NCBI RefSeq assembly: GCF_034274695.1
Contig: NZ_CP128362.1
Location: 7,566,501 to 7,630,500 of the forward strand
Source: Chitinophaga sp. LS1
GTDB taxonomy: Bacteria > Bacteroidota > Bacteroidia > Chitinophagales > Chitinophagaceae
Direction: 5' to 3'
Length of the DNA: 64,000 nt
Shown here: piece by piece, positions 9,504 to 18,483 of the stretch
How positions within the stretch are numbered: the first letter of the stretch is position 1
Layout of the letters: every line of letters begins with the position of its first letter
The notes under the pieces: generated by a model
Database searches by the model: none
The model's input: the letters and a program-made list of their open reading frames with translations, nothing else
Told to the model about the DNA's origin: nothing
Made by a program: the position numbers and the translations under genes

Positions 9504-11678
9504 ATGACGAAGAAAAAACCACTTGCGAAAAACTCCCCAAAAGACAATACGGGTCAGCCAGCATCTTCCGAAACGGCCAAGACCATCGACCTACAGCCAC
9601 AGACCATCGATGCAACAGATCAAACCATGAATACGAACCAGGGCACACTGATCAATGATGATATGAATACCCTCAAAGCAGGCGACCGGGGACCTTCTTT
9701 ACTGGAAGACTTCATTTTCAGAGAGAAAATGACACACTTCGATCATGAGCGCATTCCGGAACGTGTGGTACATGCACGCGGCGTTGGTGCCCATGGGGTA
9801 TTCCGGGTATACGAATCACAGGCAGATATTACTAAGGCAGGGTTCTTAAACGACCCCTCCAGAGAAACACCCGTATTCGTCCGCTTCTCTACGGTTGCAG
9901 GCAGCAGAGGTTCTTCTGACCTGGCCCGCGATGTAAGAGGCTTTGCCGTAAAGTTCTATACACAGGAGGGAAATTTTGATTTAGTAGGCAATAACATACC
10001 TGTGTTCTTTATACAGGATGCCATGAAATTTCCAGACCTGATCCATGCGGCCAAACCAGAGGCAGACAATGAAATACCACAGGCGGCTACGGCACATGAT
10101 ACTTTCTGGGATTTCATTTCCCTGATGCCGGAGAGTACACATATGGTGATGTGGGTGATGAGCGATCGTGCTATTCCACGTAGCCTTCGTATGATGGAAG
10201 GATTTGGTGTACATACCTTCCGCCTGATCAACGAAGCAGGTCAGTCACACTTTGTAAAGTTCCACTGGAAACCTATACTGGGTGTACATGCTGTAGCATG
10301 GAATGAAGCGCTGAAGATCTCTGGTATGGACCCTGATTTTCATCGCCGGGATCTCTGGAATGCTATTGAAAGCGGGAACTACCCTGAGTGGGAACTGGGC
10401 ATACAGGTGATTGCAGAAGAAGATGAACACAAATTTGACTTTGATATATTGGATCCTACCAAGATCATCCCGGAAGAATCTGTGCCGGTACAAAAGATAG
10501 GGCGACTAACATTGAACCGCAACCCGGACAATTATTTTGCAGAAACAGAACAGGTAGCATTTCATGTGGGGAACATTGTACCAGGTATTGATTTCTCTGA
10601 TGATCCATTGATGCAGGGAAGACTTTTTTCTTACACGGATACACAGCTGATCCGGTTAGGAGGGCCTAACTTTCATGAAATTCCGATTAACAGACCTATA
10701 GTCCCTGTATATAACAATCAGCGGGATGGGCATATGCGCCAGACCATTAATAAAGGGAAAGCGAATTATAGTCCGAACACTGTTGGAGGTGGTTGTCCTT
10801 ATCAGGCAATGATGAAAAATGGTGGTTTCAGTTCTTTTCCTGAAAGAGTAGATGCGAATAAGATCAGACAACGCAGCAAAAGTTTTATGGATCACTTTAG
10901 TCAGGCAAAGTTATTCTGGTATAGTCAGAGTGACTATGAAAAGAATCACATCATTGATGCATTGAGTTTTGAACTGGGTAAAGTACAGACGAAGGCGATA
11001 CGTGAAAGGATGTTGCGAACATTGGTGCAGGTGAATGATAAACTGGCGGCGGCAGTAGCTTTTGCGTTGGGTATGCCGGTGCCCGATGAACCCGTAGTGA
11101 ATGAAGGAAAGCCTGCTGATGGAAATCCCAAACACTACGCCAGCATCATACGTGAGCCTGATGTAAAATTCTCTGCAGCATTAAGTATGGCGCATACAAT
11201 TAAAGATAGTATTCTAACCAGGCAGATTGCAGTACTGGTAGCCGATGGGGTGAGTGCAACTTCGCTAAATACCGTAAAGAACAAGCTGATGGCAGCAGGT
11301 GCGGTAGTAGAAATTATTGCGCCCAGGCAAGGGTACATTCAAACAGCAGAAGGAGATGCGATCGAAGTGGATAAGAGTTTTCTGACGAGTGCATCTGTGT
11401 TATATGATGCAGTGTATGTGCCGGGGGGAGTAGATAATGTGATTGCTTTGCAGGATGAACCGGATGCGATTCATTTTCTGAATGAAGCATGGAGGCATTG
11501 TAAAGCGATTGCGTTTGATGCGGATGCGGAGCCTGTTTTAAAGGTGACTTATATTAAAGAGAAGGCGGCAGGGTTAATTATTGGTGACGATGCGGCAACA
11601 CTGGCAGACGAGTTTATAAAAGCGGTGCAGCAGCATCGCTTCTGGGAAAGAGAGACAGCGAGAAAGGTACCCGCTTAA
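9504..11678 (+). CDS. katE: Large-subunit catalase (HPII type)
   Basis: Haem catalase that dismutates hydrogen peroxide in the cytoplasm. At 724 residues it belongs to the large clade-2 enzymes. A lysine/threonine-rich tail covers 1-50, the catalase core about 60-550 with the distal His in RVVHARG (His90), the Asn of GNNIPVFF, and the haem-ligand Tyr in RLFSYTDTQLIRLGG. The C-terminal DJ-1/PfpI-like domain lies at about 570-710. It stands alone between a divergent receptor gene and the signalling operon, and is followed by a hairpin. Stress control is expected for the family, but no operator is visible. Confidence 0.95.
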   Translation: MTKKKPLAKNSPKDNTGQPASSETAKTIDLQPQTIDATDQTMNTNQGTLINDDMNTLKAGDRGPSLLEDFIFREKMTHFDHERIPERVVHARGVGAHGVFRVYESQADITKAGFLNDPSRETPVFVRFSTVAGSRGSSDLARDVRGFAVKFYTQEGNFDLVGNNIPVFFIQDAMKFPDLIHAAKPEADNEIPQAATAHDTFWDFISLMPESTHMVMWVMSDRAIPRSLRMMEGFGVHTFRLINEAGQSHFVKFHWKPILGVHAVAWNEALKISGMDPDFHRRDLWNAIESGNYPEWELGIQVIAEEDEHKFDFDILDPTKIIPEESVPVQKIGRLTLNRNPDNYFAETEQVAFHVGNIVPGIDFSDDPLMQGRLFSYTDTQLIRLGGPNFHEIPINRPIVPVYNNQRDGHMRQTINKGKANYSPNTVGGGCPYQAMMKNGGFSSFPERVDANKIRQRSKSFMDHFSQAKLFWYSQSDYEKNHIIDALSFELGKVQTKAIRERMLRTLVQVNDKLAAAVAFALGMPVPDEPVVNEGKPADGNPKHYASIIREPDVKFSAALSMAHTIKDSILTRQIAVLVADGVSATSLNTVKNKLMAAGAVVEIIAPRQGYIQTAEGDAIEVDKSFLTSASVLYDAVYVPGGVDNVIALQDEPDAIHFLNEAWRHCKAIAFDADAEPVLKVTYIKEKAAGLIIGDDAATLADEFIKAVQQHRFWERETARKVPA

Positions 11679-11684
11679 ACTACT

Positions 11685-11731
11685 CCCGGGTGCTAGCCCC
11701 CCTTCCCAAGGCAAAAGTGTTAGCACCCGGG
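11685..11731 (+). terminator. Hairpin after the catalase gene
   Basis: Eleven-base perfect arms CCCGGGTGCTA and TAGCACCCGGG enclose 25 bases, beginning seven bases after the stop codon. It is followed by an AT-rich but not pure-T stretch. Confidence 0.6.
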
Positions 11732-12257
11732 TTCGCTTATTTAGCTTATTTTGGATGGTTTCTACCCTATAACCATTGCTGTGACCAAGTCGCATTTTGC
11801 CCATAAAAGTCTGGCGATTGTACCAATAACGTATAAAACTGTGCAGTCCGGTCCACACATGAATTCCCCAATACTGGTGAAACACAGTACTACCACTCTG
11901 CAAATATTGCATTTGCCGGAATATTTTTTTTCACCACATCGGGTTTGTAATGTAATACCAAATAGCATATGCTACAGCCAGCCAGTATTCCTTCAATTGC
12001 CGTATGGTGGCTGGATTCAAATATCCTCAAAATGATTAAAAGGAGAAACAGGCGATCCGCTCTGTAATATTTATTGCTGAGATTTTTTCTTTATTTGTGT
12101 GGAATCCAAAATTCCCTTATCAATTAGCATGCCTATTGCTATGTACATGAATTACGCTAACAAAATAAAAATGACACCGCAACGAACTTATAACTGTTAA
12201 CTATTAGGATTGGCAGTGCTATAAATAATATCTACATTAAATTTCTAAACATCAACA
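11732..12257. other. 526-base intergenic stretch, no recognisable gene
   Basis: Overlapping open frames exist on the minus strand between about 11760 and 12000, but none gives a protein I recognise and all are broken by stops. The last 100 bases are AT-rich and presumably hold the promoter of the rsbR operon; no clean TAnnTTTG box is seen. A decayed gene is possible. Confidence 0.4.
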
Positions 12258-13127
12258 ATGGCAACAGACATAGCGAAGCTGCTTCAAAAGAAGCAGAAAA
12301 AGATTATGGAAAACTGGATGAACGCCCAGCTTTCCAACGTCAGCCTTAGGGAAGACCTAATGAGTAACGAAGACCTTAGAGAACAATCCACTGAACTCTT
12401 AGACACACTTTTAAAAGTATTATCTGAGAAAAATCTCAGCAATTTTGAATCTACTGAATTTGAACCCGTTCATGAACTCCTGGCCGGGGTATCTCATTCC
12501 CGTGCTCAACAAGGATTTACCCCTTCCGAAACTGGTGTTTATATTTTTAGTTTGAAAGATGCCCTGCTATCGACTTTACTCACTGATTTGAAGGATGATC
12601 CGGCTACCCTGGTCGATGGTGTGATCAGAATAGGTAAGCTGATGGACTATCTCAGTGTGGTTGCATTTGAAACTTTTATCAAGGGAAGAGAAGAAGTTAT
12701 TCTGCGCCAGACAGATGAGATCGCAGAAATCTCCACTCCTGTGATTCGTATATGGGATGGCATTCTCGCCCTGCCTATTATTGGCACCCTGGATAGTTCC
12801 CGTACGCAGGTAGTAATGGAGAGCCTGCTGCAGGAAATTGTGGAAAGTGGCAGTACAATTGCCATATTGGATATTTCAGGTGTGGCTGCTGTAGACTCAC
12901 TGGTAGCACAGCACCTGATCAAAACTGTTGCGGCGACCCGCCTGATGGGTGCAGAGTGTATTATTAGCGGTATCCGTCCTGAAATTGCACAAACAGTGGT
13001 TCACCTGGGTATCGATCTTTCCAATATTATTACCAAGGCGACACTCGCCAGTGCGCTCAAACAGGCGTTTGGTATGTTGAGACTGAGTGTAAAAAAATTG
13101 GAATTCACAAATAAAACAGCTATTTAA
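12258..13127 (+). CDS. rsbR: RsbR-type stressosome protein (RsbRD N-terminal domain plus STAS)
   Basis: A 289-residue homologue of the RsbR sensor/scaffold of the stressosome. Residues about 5-145 form an all-helical RsbRD-type domain; residues about 160-280 form the STAS domain. The two phospho-acceptor sites of RsbR are recognisable: the first is Ser214 (AAVDSLVA, where RsbRA of Bacillus has Thr), the second Thr246 (GIRPEIAQTVV). No globin, PAS or LOV sensor is present, so the input signal is not evident. First gene of a tightly packed six-gene operon, three bases before rsbS. Confidence 0.88.
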   Translation: MATDIAKLLQKKQKKIMENWMNAQLSNVSLREDLMSNEDLREQSTELLDTLLKVLSEKNLSNFESTEFEPVHELLAGVSHSRAQQGFTPSETGVYIFSLKDALLSTLLTDLKDDPATLVDGVIRIGKLMDYLSVVAFETFIKGREEVILRQTDEIAEISTPVIRIWDGILALPIIGTLDSSRTQVVMESLLQEIVESGSTIAILDISGVAAVDSLVAQHLIKTVAATRLMGAECIISGIRPEIAQTVVHLGIDLSNIITKATLASALKQAFGMLRLSVKKLEFTNKTAI

Positions 13128-13130
13128 TAT

Positions 13131-13532
13131 ATGGATCGTATTCCTATACTTCGTATGGGGAACCTGTTACTGGTGACCATACAGATAGATCTGTACGACA
13201 GGTTAGCGACCAATCTGGAGACAGATCTGGTACAAATGGTAAATAAGACCGAAGCGAAAGGTGTATTAATAGATATCTCCGCATTATCCATCGTCGATTC
13301 TTTTATGGGCCGTATTCTTGGCAACATTGGTTCTATGTCCAAAATTATGGATGCCGAAACCGTTGTTGTAGGTATGCAGCCGGCTGTCGCTATTACGCTG
13401 ATTGAACTTGGGCTGGAACTCAAGGGCGTACATACGGCTTTGAATGTAGAAAAGGGAATGGAATTATTAAAGGGAAAAATTAGTAATTATGAAGATGACC
13501 TAACAGAAGACGATGAAGATAGTACTGAATAA
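13131..13532 (+). CDS. rsbS: RsbS-type STAS protein
   Basis: A 133-residue single-domain STAS protein, the scaffold partner of RsbR in stressosomes. The RsbT-target serine is preserved as Ser57 in SIVDSFMGR, equivalent to Ser59 of Bacillus RsbS. The GMQPAVAITLIELGLEL helix is near-identical in pattern to the Bacillus protein. The C-terminus is an unusually acidic tail (about 119-133). Its last 20 bases overlap rsbT, suggesting translational coupling. Confidence 0.9.
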   Translation: MDRIPILRMGNLLLVTIQIDLYDRLATNLETDLVQMVNKTEAKGVLIDISALSIVDSFMGRILGNIGSMSKIMDAETVVVGMQPAVAITLIELGLELKGVHTALNVEKGMELLKGKISNYEDDLTEDDEDSTE

Positions 13533-13926
13533 GGACCGTATGCTAATCGAAAGAGAACAGGATGTGGTTCCATTCAGGAATCGTGTAAAAGAATATGCGG
13601 TGAAAATTGGAATGAGTCTTGTGAACCAAACCAAACTGATCACAGCCGCCAGTGAACTTGTCCGCAATATGCTGAAATATGCCAATGGTGGAATTGTGTT
13701 GATTGAGGTACTCACCCAGGGCAGAGATAGTGGGATCCGGCTTGTCTTTACCGACAAAGGGCCGGGGATTAAAGATATTTCGCTAGCTATGCAAGATGGC
13801 TATTCCTCCGGCAAAAGCCTGGGGATTGGCCTACCCGGTACCAAACGACTGGTCAATGAATTTGAAATCAAAAGTATAGTCGGCGAAGGCACAACTGTTT
13901 CAATTATTAAGTGGAAGAATGGATAA
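13513..13926 (+). CDS. rsbT: RsbT-type serine/threonine kinase (switch kinase)
   Basis: A 137-residue GHKL-type ATPase that in known systems phosphorylates RsbS and RsbR and is then released to act on a partner. The N box (ASELVRNMLKYA), G1 box (DKGPGI) and glycine-rich GIGLPGTKRL lid are present, so it should bind ATP. It overlaps rsbS by 20 bases and the next gene by eight. No RsbU-type partner phosphatase carrying an RsbT-docking domain lies nearby; the released kinase may act on the downstream fused proteins. Confidence 0.9.
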   Translation: MKIVLNKDRMLIEREQDVVPFRNRVKEYAVKIGMSLVNQTKLITAASELVRNMLKYANGGIVLIEVLTQGRDSGIRLVFTDKGPGIKDISLAMQDGYSSGKSLGIGLPGTKRLVNEFEIKSIVGEGTTVSIIKWKNG

Positions 13927-14926
13927 AAACATACACCTTGCGCTCAATGCATCTGAGCGAAGCTATTTTGCTATATTAAAAAAAGAAATCCATACTATGG
14001 CAATCGCTGGCGGACTTTCTGAAAAGCGGGTTGCAGAGATCGATATTATTGTGGCAGAAATAGTGACCAATCTGGTCAAACATGCAGGTGGCGGCCAGGT
14101 ACTAGCTAAACTCATCCAGGAAAACGGCGAAAAAGGCATAGAACTGATCAGTATTGACAACGGCCCCGGTATGACGGATGTGACCCGGATGGTAGCAGAC
14201 GGCGTATCTACAAAAAAAACACTGGGGCAGGGTCTGGGCGCCATGAAAAGGCTCTCCGATGTATTCCAGATCTATTCTAATAAGAACTGGGGTACCATCA
14301 TCCTGATCAGGGTATTCAATAAGCCACCGGTCAAAGCCTTTAAAACAGAGATCAGATCCGTAATCATCCCTAAACCAGGCGAAACTGAAAGCGGAGATAA
14401 TTTGTACTCTATAGTAGACAAAAACCACGTGAAATTATTCCTGGGAGATGGTCTGGGCCATGGCCCCGAAGCGGCGAAAGCCATGCGTGTAGCCGGAGAA
14501 GCATTTATGGAATGCACGCATACCAACCCCGTAGAAATCATCAGGTATATTAATTTAGCTGTCAAACGAACAAGGGGAATGGTAGGCACTGTCGCGGTTT
14601 TTGACCATGCCGCCAGGAAATGGCGCATCTGCGGAGTGGGTAATATTATCACAAAAGTGTACAATCCGGAAAGCAACAAAAACTACCTGGCGTACAACGG
14701 TATCATTGGACTCAATGTTCCCAATACCCTCAATGCCCAGGAAATTCCTTACGAAGATGGTCAGTATATCCTGATGTCAAGCGATGGTCTCAAAACGCGT
14801 TGGGAGACTTCAAAGTATACATCCATAATGCGTTACGATCTTTCTATTCTATGCGCTTCTCTCATTAAAGACTTTGCCCGCCTCACAGACGATATGTCGG
14901 TAGTGGCGTGCAAAATAAACTTGTAA
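13919..14926 (+). CDS. RsbT-like ATPase fused to a SpoIIE/RsbX-type PP2C phosphatase
   Basis: A 335-residue two-domain protein. Residues about 1-135 are a second RsbT-like HATPase (N box AEIVTNLVKHA, G1 box DNGPGM, GQGLGAMKRL). Residues about 145-335 are a SpoIIE/RsbX-type metal-dependent phosphatase with FLGDGLGHGPEAA, MSSDGL and the C-terminal DDMSVV, all carrying metal-ligand aspartates. In Bacillus the RsbX phosphatase resets the stressosome by dephosphorylating RsbR and RsbS; this fusion could both phosphorylate and reset. Overlaps rsbT by eight bases and ends four bases before the kinase gene. The role is inferred. Confidence 0.85.
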   Translation: MDKNIHLALNASERSYFAILKKEIHTMAIAGGLSEKRVAEIDIIVAEIVTNLVKHAGGGQVLAKLIQENGEKGIELISIDNGPGMTDVTRMVADGVSTKKTLGQGLGAMKRLSDVFQIYSNKNWGTIILIRVFNKPPVKAFKTEIRSVIIPKPGETESGDNLYSIVDKNHVKLFLGDGLGHGPEAAKAMRVAGEAFMECTHTNPVEIIRYINLAVKRTRGMVGTVAVFDHAARKWRICGVGNIITKVYNPESNKNYLAYNGIIGLNVPNTLNAQEIPYEDGQYILMSSDGLKTRWETSKYTSIMRYDLSILCASLIKDFARLTDDMSVVACKINL

Positions 14927-14930
14927 TCTC

Positions 14931-16562
14931 ATGCACGAACTTGCCCGGGTGACCCTTGAGAATGAAATGGATCTCATACTTGCGCATAAGCGCTCTATGA
15001 AACTGGCAGAACTGGCCGGTCTCTCCCTGTCGGCACAAACAACTTTTGCTACTGCCGTGTCCGAGGTGTCAAGAAACGCCATCGACAGCGGCAAAAGAGG
15101 TAGTCTCATTCTAAGCGTAGAAAGCGATCTGCGGGAAAAATTCATCGTAGCCTGTCTAAAAAATGAGCAACAGAACAACGCCCGGGAAGGTCTTGAACAT
15201 GCCAAAAAACTGGTTAATAAATATAAAGTATCTACTAATGGTCCGGAAACCAGCATCGAACTCTTTTATACCATCTCCCCTGCTTTCCGTATAGATATAC
15301 AAAAGCTGGATGAGTGGCGGAGTCTCTTTCGCAATGAACCTTCTATCTCCCCTTACGAGGAACTGAAAAGGAAGAATGAACAGCTGCAGGAACTTTCAGA
15401 AAAAGTGCAGAAAAGTGAAGACCAGTACAAGGTGCTTACCAATTCACTCCCCCTTATGATCTTCTCGCTCGACGATCACGGACAATTGCTCTATGCCAAT
15501 GACTGGCTGTTACACTACACAGGTCAAAACCTGAATAGTCTCAACAACAGCAAATGGAAAACCATCGTGCATGCTGATGATTATGACGCCTTCTGTCTGC
15601 TGTTGCAGAATGATATTACACGGGGTGCAACCACCATCAAGATACAGGCAAGGCTGATGAACAAAAGTACCAGCGATTACCTCTGGCACCAGATCTCCCT
15701 GTCACCACTCAATGGAGATAAGGAAGAGCCCAGTTACCGTATCGGGTTTATGGTCGACATCCATGCACAGAAAACGGTAGAGGAAACGCTGAAAGATAAC
15801 TACGAATTAAAACAGGCGGAAAAGAAACTGAAAGATAACCAGCATACACTGGAACAGTATATTGAAGAACTGAACCGCAGTAACCAGGAGCTACAGCAAT
15901 TTGCCTTTGTAGCTTCTCATGATCTGCAGGAACCGGTACGTAAATTGCTCTTTTATAGTGACTACCTGCTGAATAACTACCAGACTTCTTTTGATGAGAA
16001 AAGCCTGCATTTCCTGAACAGTATACAGGGCGCTTCCCGCAGAATGCGATCATTGATTCAAGACCTGTTACTCTTCTCACAAATCAATAAAGAACAGATT
16101 CAGTTCCAGGAAGTTGACCTGAATACGGTAGCGACAGATGCCTGCCAGGATCTGGAAATGGCGATTGAAGAAAAGAATGCCGCACTCAATATTCAATCAC
16201 TGCCAAAACTCTATTGTGACGAACGTATGATGCGGCAGCTGTTTGGCAATATCATCAGCAATTCATTGAAGTATAGCAAGGATGCCCTGGCTCCTCAGAT
16301 AGATATTTCTTACAAGCAGGAGAACGGGCATATTGAACTTATATTCAGGGACAACGGGATTGGATTTGATGAAAAGTACCTGCCTAAAATGTTCACCCTC
16401 TTTCAGCGCTTACATACACGACAAACGTATGAAGGCACAGGATTGGGACTGGCCATATGCAGGAAGATCGTAGAAATGCACCAGGGGAAAATATGGGCTA
16501 CCTCAGAAGAGGGATTAGGTGCAACCTTTTTCATTTCTTTGCCTACACATCCGATTATTTAA
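14931..16562 (+). CDS. Sensor histidine kinase with degenerate RsbT-like N-terminal domain and PAS domain
   Basis: A 543-residue soluble kinase. Residues about 1-130 resemble RsbT in fold and N-box region (SEVSRNAID), but the DxGxG loop is replaced by LKNEQQN, so this domain probably does not bind ATP. A coiled coil (about 140-165) and PAS domain (about 165-280) follow, then a coiled linker, HisKA with His330 (ASHDLQEP) and a complete C-terminal HATPase (N444, DNGIGFD, GTGLGLAICRKIV). No membrane segment is visible. The N-terminal domain may dock on RsbS/RsbR and feed stressosome state into phosphorelay; this is inference from fusion and operon position. Confidence 0.85.
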   Translation: MHELARVTLENEMDLILAHKRSMKLAELAGLSLSAQTTFATAVSEVSRNAIDSGKRGSLILSVESDLREKFIVACLKNEQQNNAREGLEHAKKLVNKYKVSTNGPETSIELFYTISPAFRIDIQKLDEWRSLFRNEPSISPYEELKRKNEQLQELSEKVQKSEDQYKVLTNSLPLMIFSLDDHGQLLYANDWLLHYTGQNLNSLNNSKWKTIVHADDYDAFCLLLQNDITRGATTIKIQARLMNKSTSDYLWHQISLSPLNGDKEEPSYRIGFMVDIHAQKTVEETLKDNYELKQAEKKLKDNQHTLEQYIEELNRSNQELQQFAFVASHDLQEPVRKLLFYSDYLLNNYQTSFDEKSLHFLNSIQGASRRMRSLIQDLLLFSQINKEQIQFQEVDLNTVATDACQDLEMAIEEKNAALNIQSLPKLYCDERMMRQLFGNIISNSLKYSKDALAPQIDISYKQENGHIELIFRDNGIGFDEKYLPKMFTLFQRLHTRQTYEGTGLGLAICRKIVEMHQGKIWATSEEGLGATFFISLPTHPII

Positions 16563-16573
16563 TTGCTTACCTT

Positions 16574-16981
16574 ATGAAATGTGGAAAAATACTGGTTATT
16601 GACGACGACTCTGAAGATATGGCTATTATCAGAGAAGCCATGGAAATGATCAATGCTGATCATGTGATGATGTTTGCCGAAGGTGGCGAAAAGGCCCTGC
16701 AATTGCTGGACACACGCTTTAGCGCAGAACACATAGTTCCTTGTCTGATCGTACTGGACCTGAACATGCCAAAGATGAACGGTACGCAGACACTGGCAAA
16801 CCTGAAGGCAGATGACCGCTTCAGGAATATTCCTGTTATCATCTACTCTACTTCTATTAATCCTTTTGAAAAAGCGAAATGTGTCACCTTAGGTGCACAT
16901 GCGTATATTACCAAACCTGTATCTGTCAAAGAAAGTCTGGAAACAGCGCAGGTGTTTCTGAATTTCTGCCAGGCAGATTGA
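16574..16981 (+). CDS. Single-domain response regulator (Rcp1-like receiver)
   Basis: A 135-residue CheY-like receiver without output domain. Acidic cluster Asp10-Asp12, phospho-acceptor Asp62 (VLDLNMPKMNG), the switch Ser/Thr in IIYSTS and the conserved Lys in YITKPVS are all visible. The start at 16574, 11 bases after the kinase stop, is preferred; the longer frame from 16457 overlaps the kinase gene. It is the last gene of the stressosome operon and the likely phosphate acceptor of the preceding kinase. Confidence 0.9.
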   Translation: MKCGKILVIDDDSEDMAIIREAMEMINADHVMMFAEGGEKALQLLDTRFSAEHIVPCLIVLDLNMPKMNGTQTLANLKADDRFRNIPVIIYSTSINPFEKAKCVTLGAHAYITKPVSVKESLETAQVFLNFCQAD

Positions 16982-16984
16982 TTG

Positions 16985-17124
16985 TTATCCCAACACTGGC
17001 AGCCACACACTCATACCACTCTTCCCCGTATTTGCCCAGGCAACATAAGGTATCAACTTTATCGTAACTGGTTTGGCGTTATCATTCAACTCCTGGTACA
17101 AGGTATTCTGCCATTTTGAGTGTC
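16985..17124 (-). pseudogene. C-terminal relic of a GH127 (DUF1680) glycosidase
   Basis: Directly behind the esterase stop, one minus-strand frame reads about 45 codons with WQNTLYQELN, KLIPYVAWANTG and MSVWLPVLG then a stop at 16987-16985. VKLIPYxAWxNRG...MxVWLP is the signature end of GH127/DUF1680 beta-L-arabinofuranosidases, proteins of some 600-800 residues. The rest of the gene is gone, apparently by deletion fusing its tail to the esterase gene. This suggests the locus once paired an esterase with an arabinofuranosidase. Confidence 0.65.
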
Positions 17125-18483
17125 TTAACGTGGCGCATTCCATAGTTTTTCCAGTTGCGTAAATCCGTGAATAGCATGCGCAGGGAGTGTTTCTCCTTTT
17201 TCTCCAAACACATACATCGCGGCGGGTTGTTCAATAGTTATTTTGGTTTCGTCTGCGGCGGTAATATTAAGTTGTAGATATTTAGCCATAAATTCATATA
17301 CTGCTTTGCGCTTGTTGCTACCAAAGTCATGGCCTTCTGCAGGCAGGTGTACATTGGATACTTTGCCGGTCTGGCCGTAGTAGCCGTAGATCTTTTGCAG
17401 GTAAGGGAAGTCGTGTTCGGGCATTTTATCTGTCCAGTCGCCGCCATCGCTGACTAACAACTGTGGTCTGGGAGCTGCCATAGCAGCGATTTCTACGTTG
17501 TCCGTTCTATTCCCGCAACCATGTATGGGCATCCCACTTTCGCAGGGGCAACCACCATAAAAATAAGAACTGATGGCCACTACAGGTGCACTCACTTTGA
17601 TACGGTCATCAATAGCTGTCATCAATACCGTATGACTCCCTGCCCCTGAACCACCTGTAATACCGACTCTACTCGTATCTGCATTTTTAAGAGACAATAA
17701 ATAATCGAGTATCCTGATGGTGCCAAGCGCCTGTACACTCATGGCCAGACTACGACGGTGATCGGCTTCTTCAAATTGCAACTGAGATTCACCCCATGCA
17801 AATAGATCGTAGCTGAAAGCCATAGCACCCATGCGTGCTAAGGCAGCACAGCGATATTGACAGTCCGGTCTGTATCGCTGATCTTTCCAATGCCCGTCGG
17901 GATTGAGGATCACAGGGATCTTTCCTTTGCTTTTTGCAGGTGCGTACAGTGAACCATTAATATAAACACCTGGCAGTATTTCTATGGCAATGTTACGTAC
18001 AGTGTATCCATCAAACTTTCTTTCGGCAGTAATGATCGGGGCTGATGCAGGTTTAGGTGGTAATGGAGACAATTGTAATGCCTGTAAGATACAGGGTTGT
18101 AGTGTTGCTTTTCTGTTTTCCCATTCCTGTTCGTTATGATATTGCGAAGCGATCCGGTCCAGCTCTGCCCAACCATCGGCAACAGGCCAGCGATAGTATT
18201 CATAATTGGTAAGGCGGTATTGCTTATCCTTTTCCTTTCTTACTTTCAGATCGAGTGGTGCGAGTACACGTTCAAGCGTCGCCTCTGCATCCGGTCGATA
18301 CCGCCAGTCCGCATAAGTCACATACTTACCGGCTACCTCTGCCTCCGTGTATCGGATTTTAATACCATAGCGGTGCTGGATATCGAGTAGTACATCCTGC
18401 AAGGGCTTCTTATATCCGCTGTCAGAGTTTTGCTGTGCATAGGCACATTGTACCAGTAACAGGCAGAAAAGCAATCTTATCAT
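17125..18483 (-). CDS. Secreted alpha/beta-hydrolase esterase with STN-like N-terminal domain
   Basis: A 452-residue exported protein; signal peptide about 1-16 (MIRLLFCLLLVQCAYA). Residues about 20-95 look like a small STN/DUF4974-type fold (PLQDVLLDIQHRYGIKIRY, then a repeat-like helix), normally seen in TonB receptors and FecR proteins. The remaining part is an alpha/beta hydrolase of the acetyl-xylan-esterase-like group with nucleophile motif GGSGAGSH, an acidic residue near SDGGDW and His in EGHDFGSNKR. Deacylation of plant polysaccharide is the likely role. The fusion of STN-like and esterase parts is uncommon to my knowledge. Confidence 0.7.
   Translation of the reverse strand: MIRLLFCLLLVQCAYAQQNSDSGYKKPLQDVLLDIQHRYGIKIRYTEAEVAGKYVTYADWRYRPDAEATLERVLAPLDLKVRKEKDKQYRLTNYEYYRWPVADGWAELDRIASQYHNEQEWENRKATLQPCILQALQLSPLPPKPASAPIITAERKFDGYTVRNIAIEILPGVYINGSLYAPAKSKGKIPVILNPDGHWKDQRYRPDCQYRCAALARMGAMAFSYDLFAWGESQLQFEEADHRRSLAMSVQALGTIRILDYLLSLKNADTSRVGITGGSGAGSHTVLMTAIDDRIKVSAPVVAISSYFYGGCPCESGMPIHGCGNRTDNVEIAAMAAPRPQLLVSDGGDWTDKMPEHDFPYLQKIYGYYGQTGKVSNVHLPAEGHDFGSNKRKAVYEFMAKYLQLNITAADETKITIEQPAAMYVFGEKGETLPAHAIHGFTQLEKLWNAPR

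Noticed and set aside
11732..12257. Possible decayed gene on the minus strand
   Set aside because: Several overlapping frames look protein-like in places, but none matches a family that I can name.
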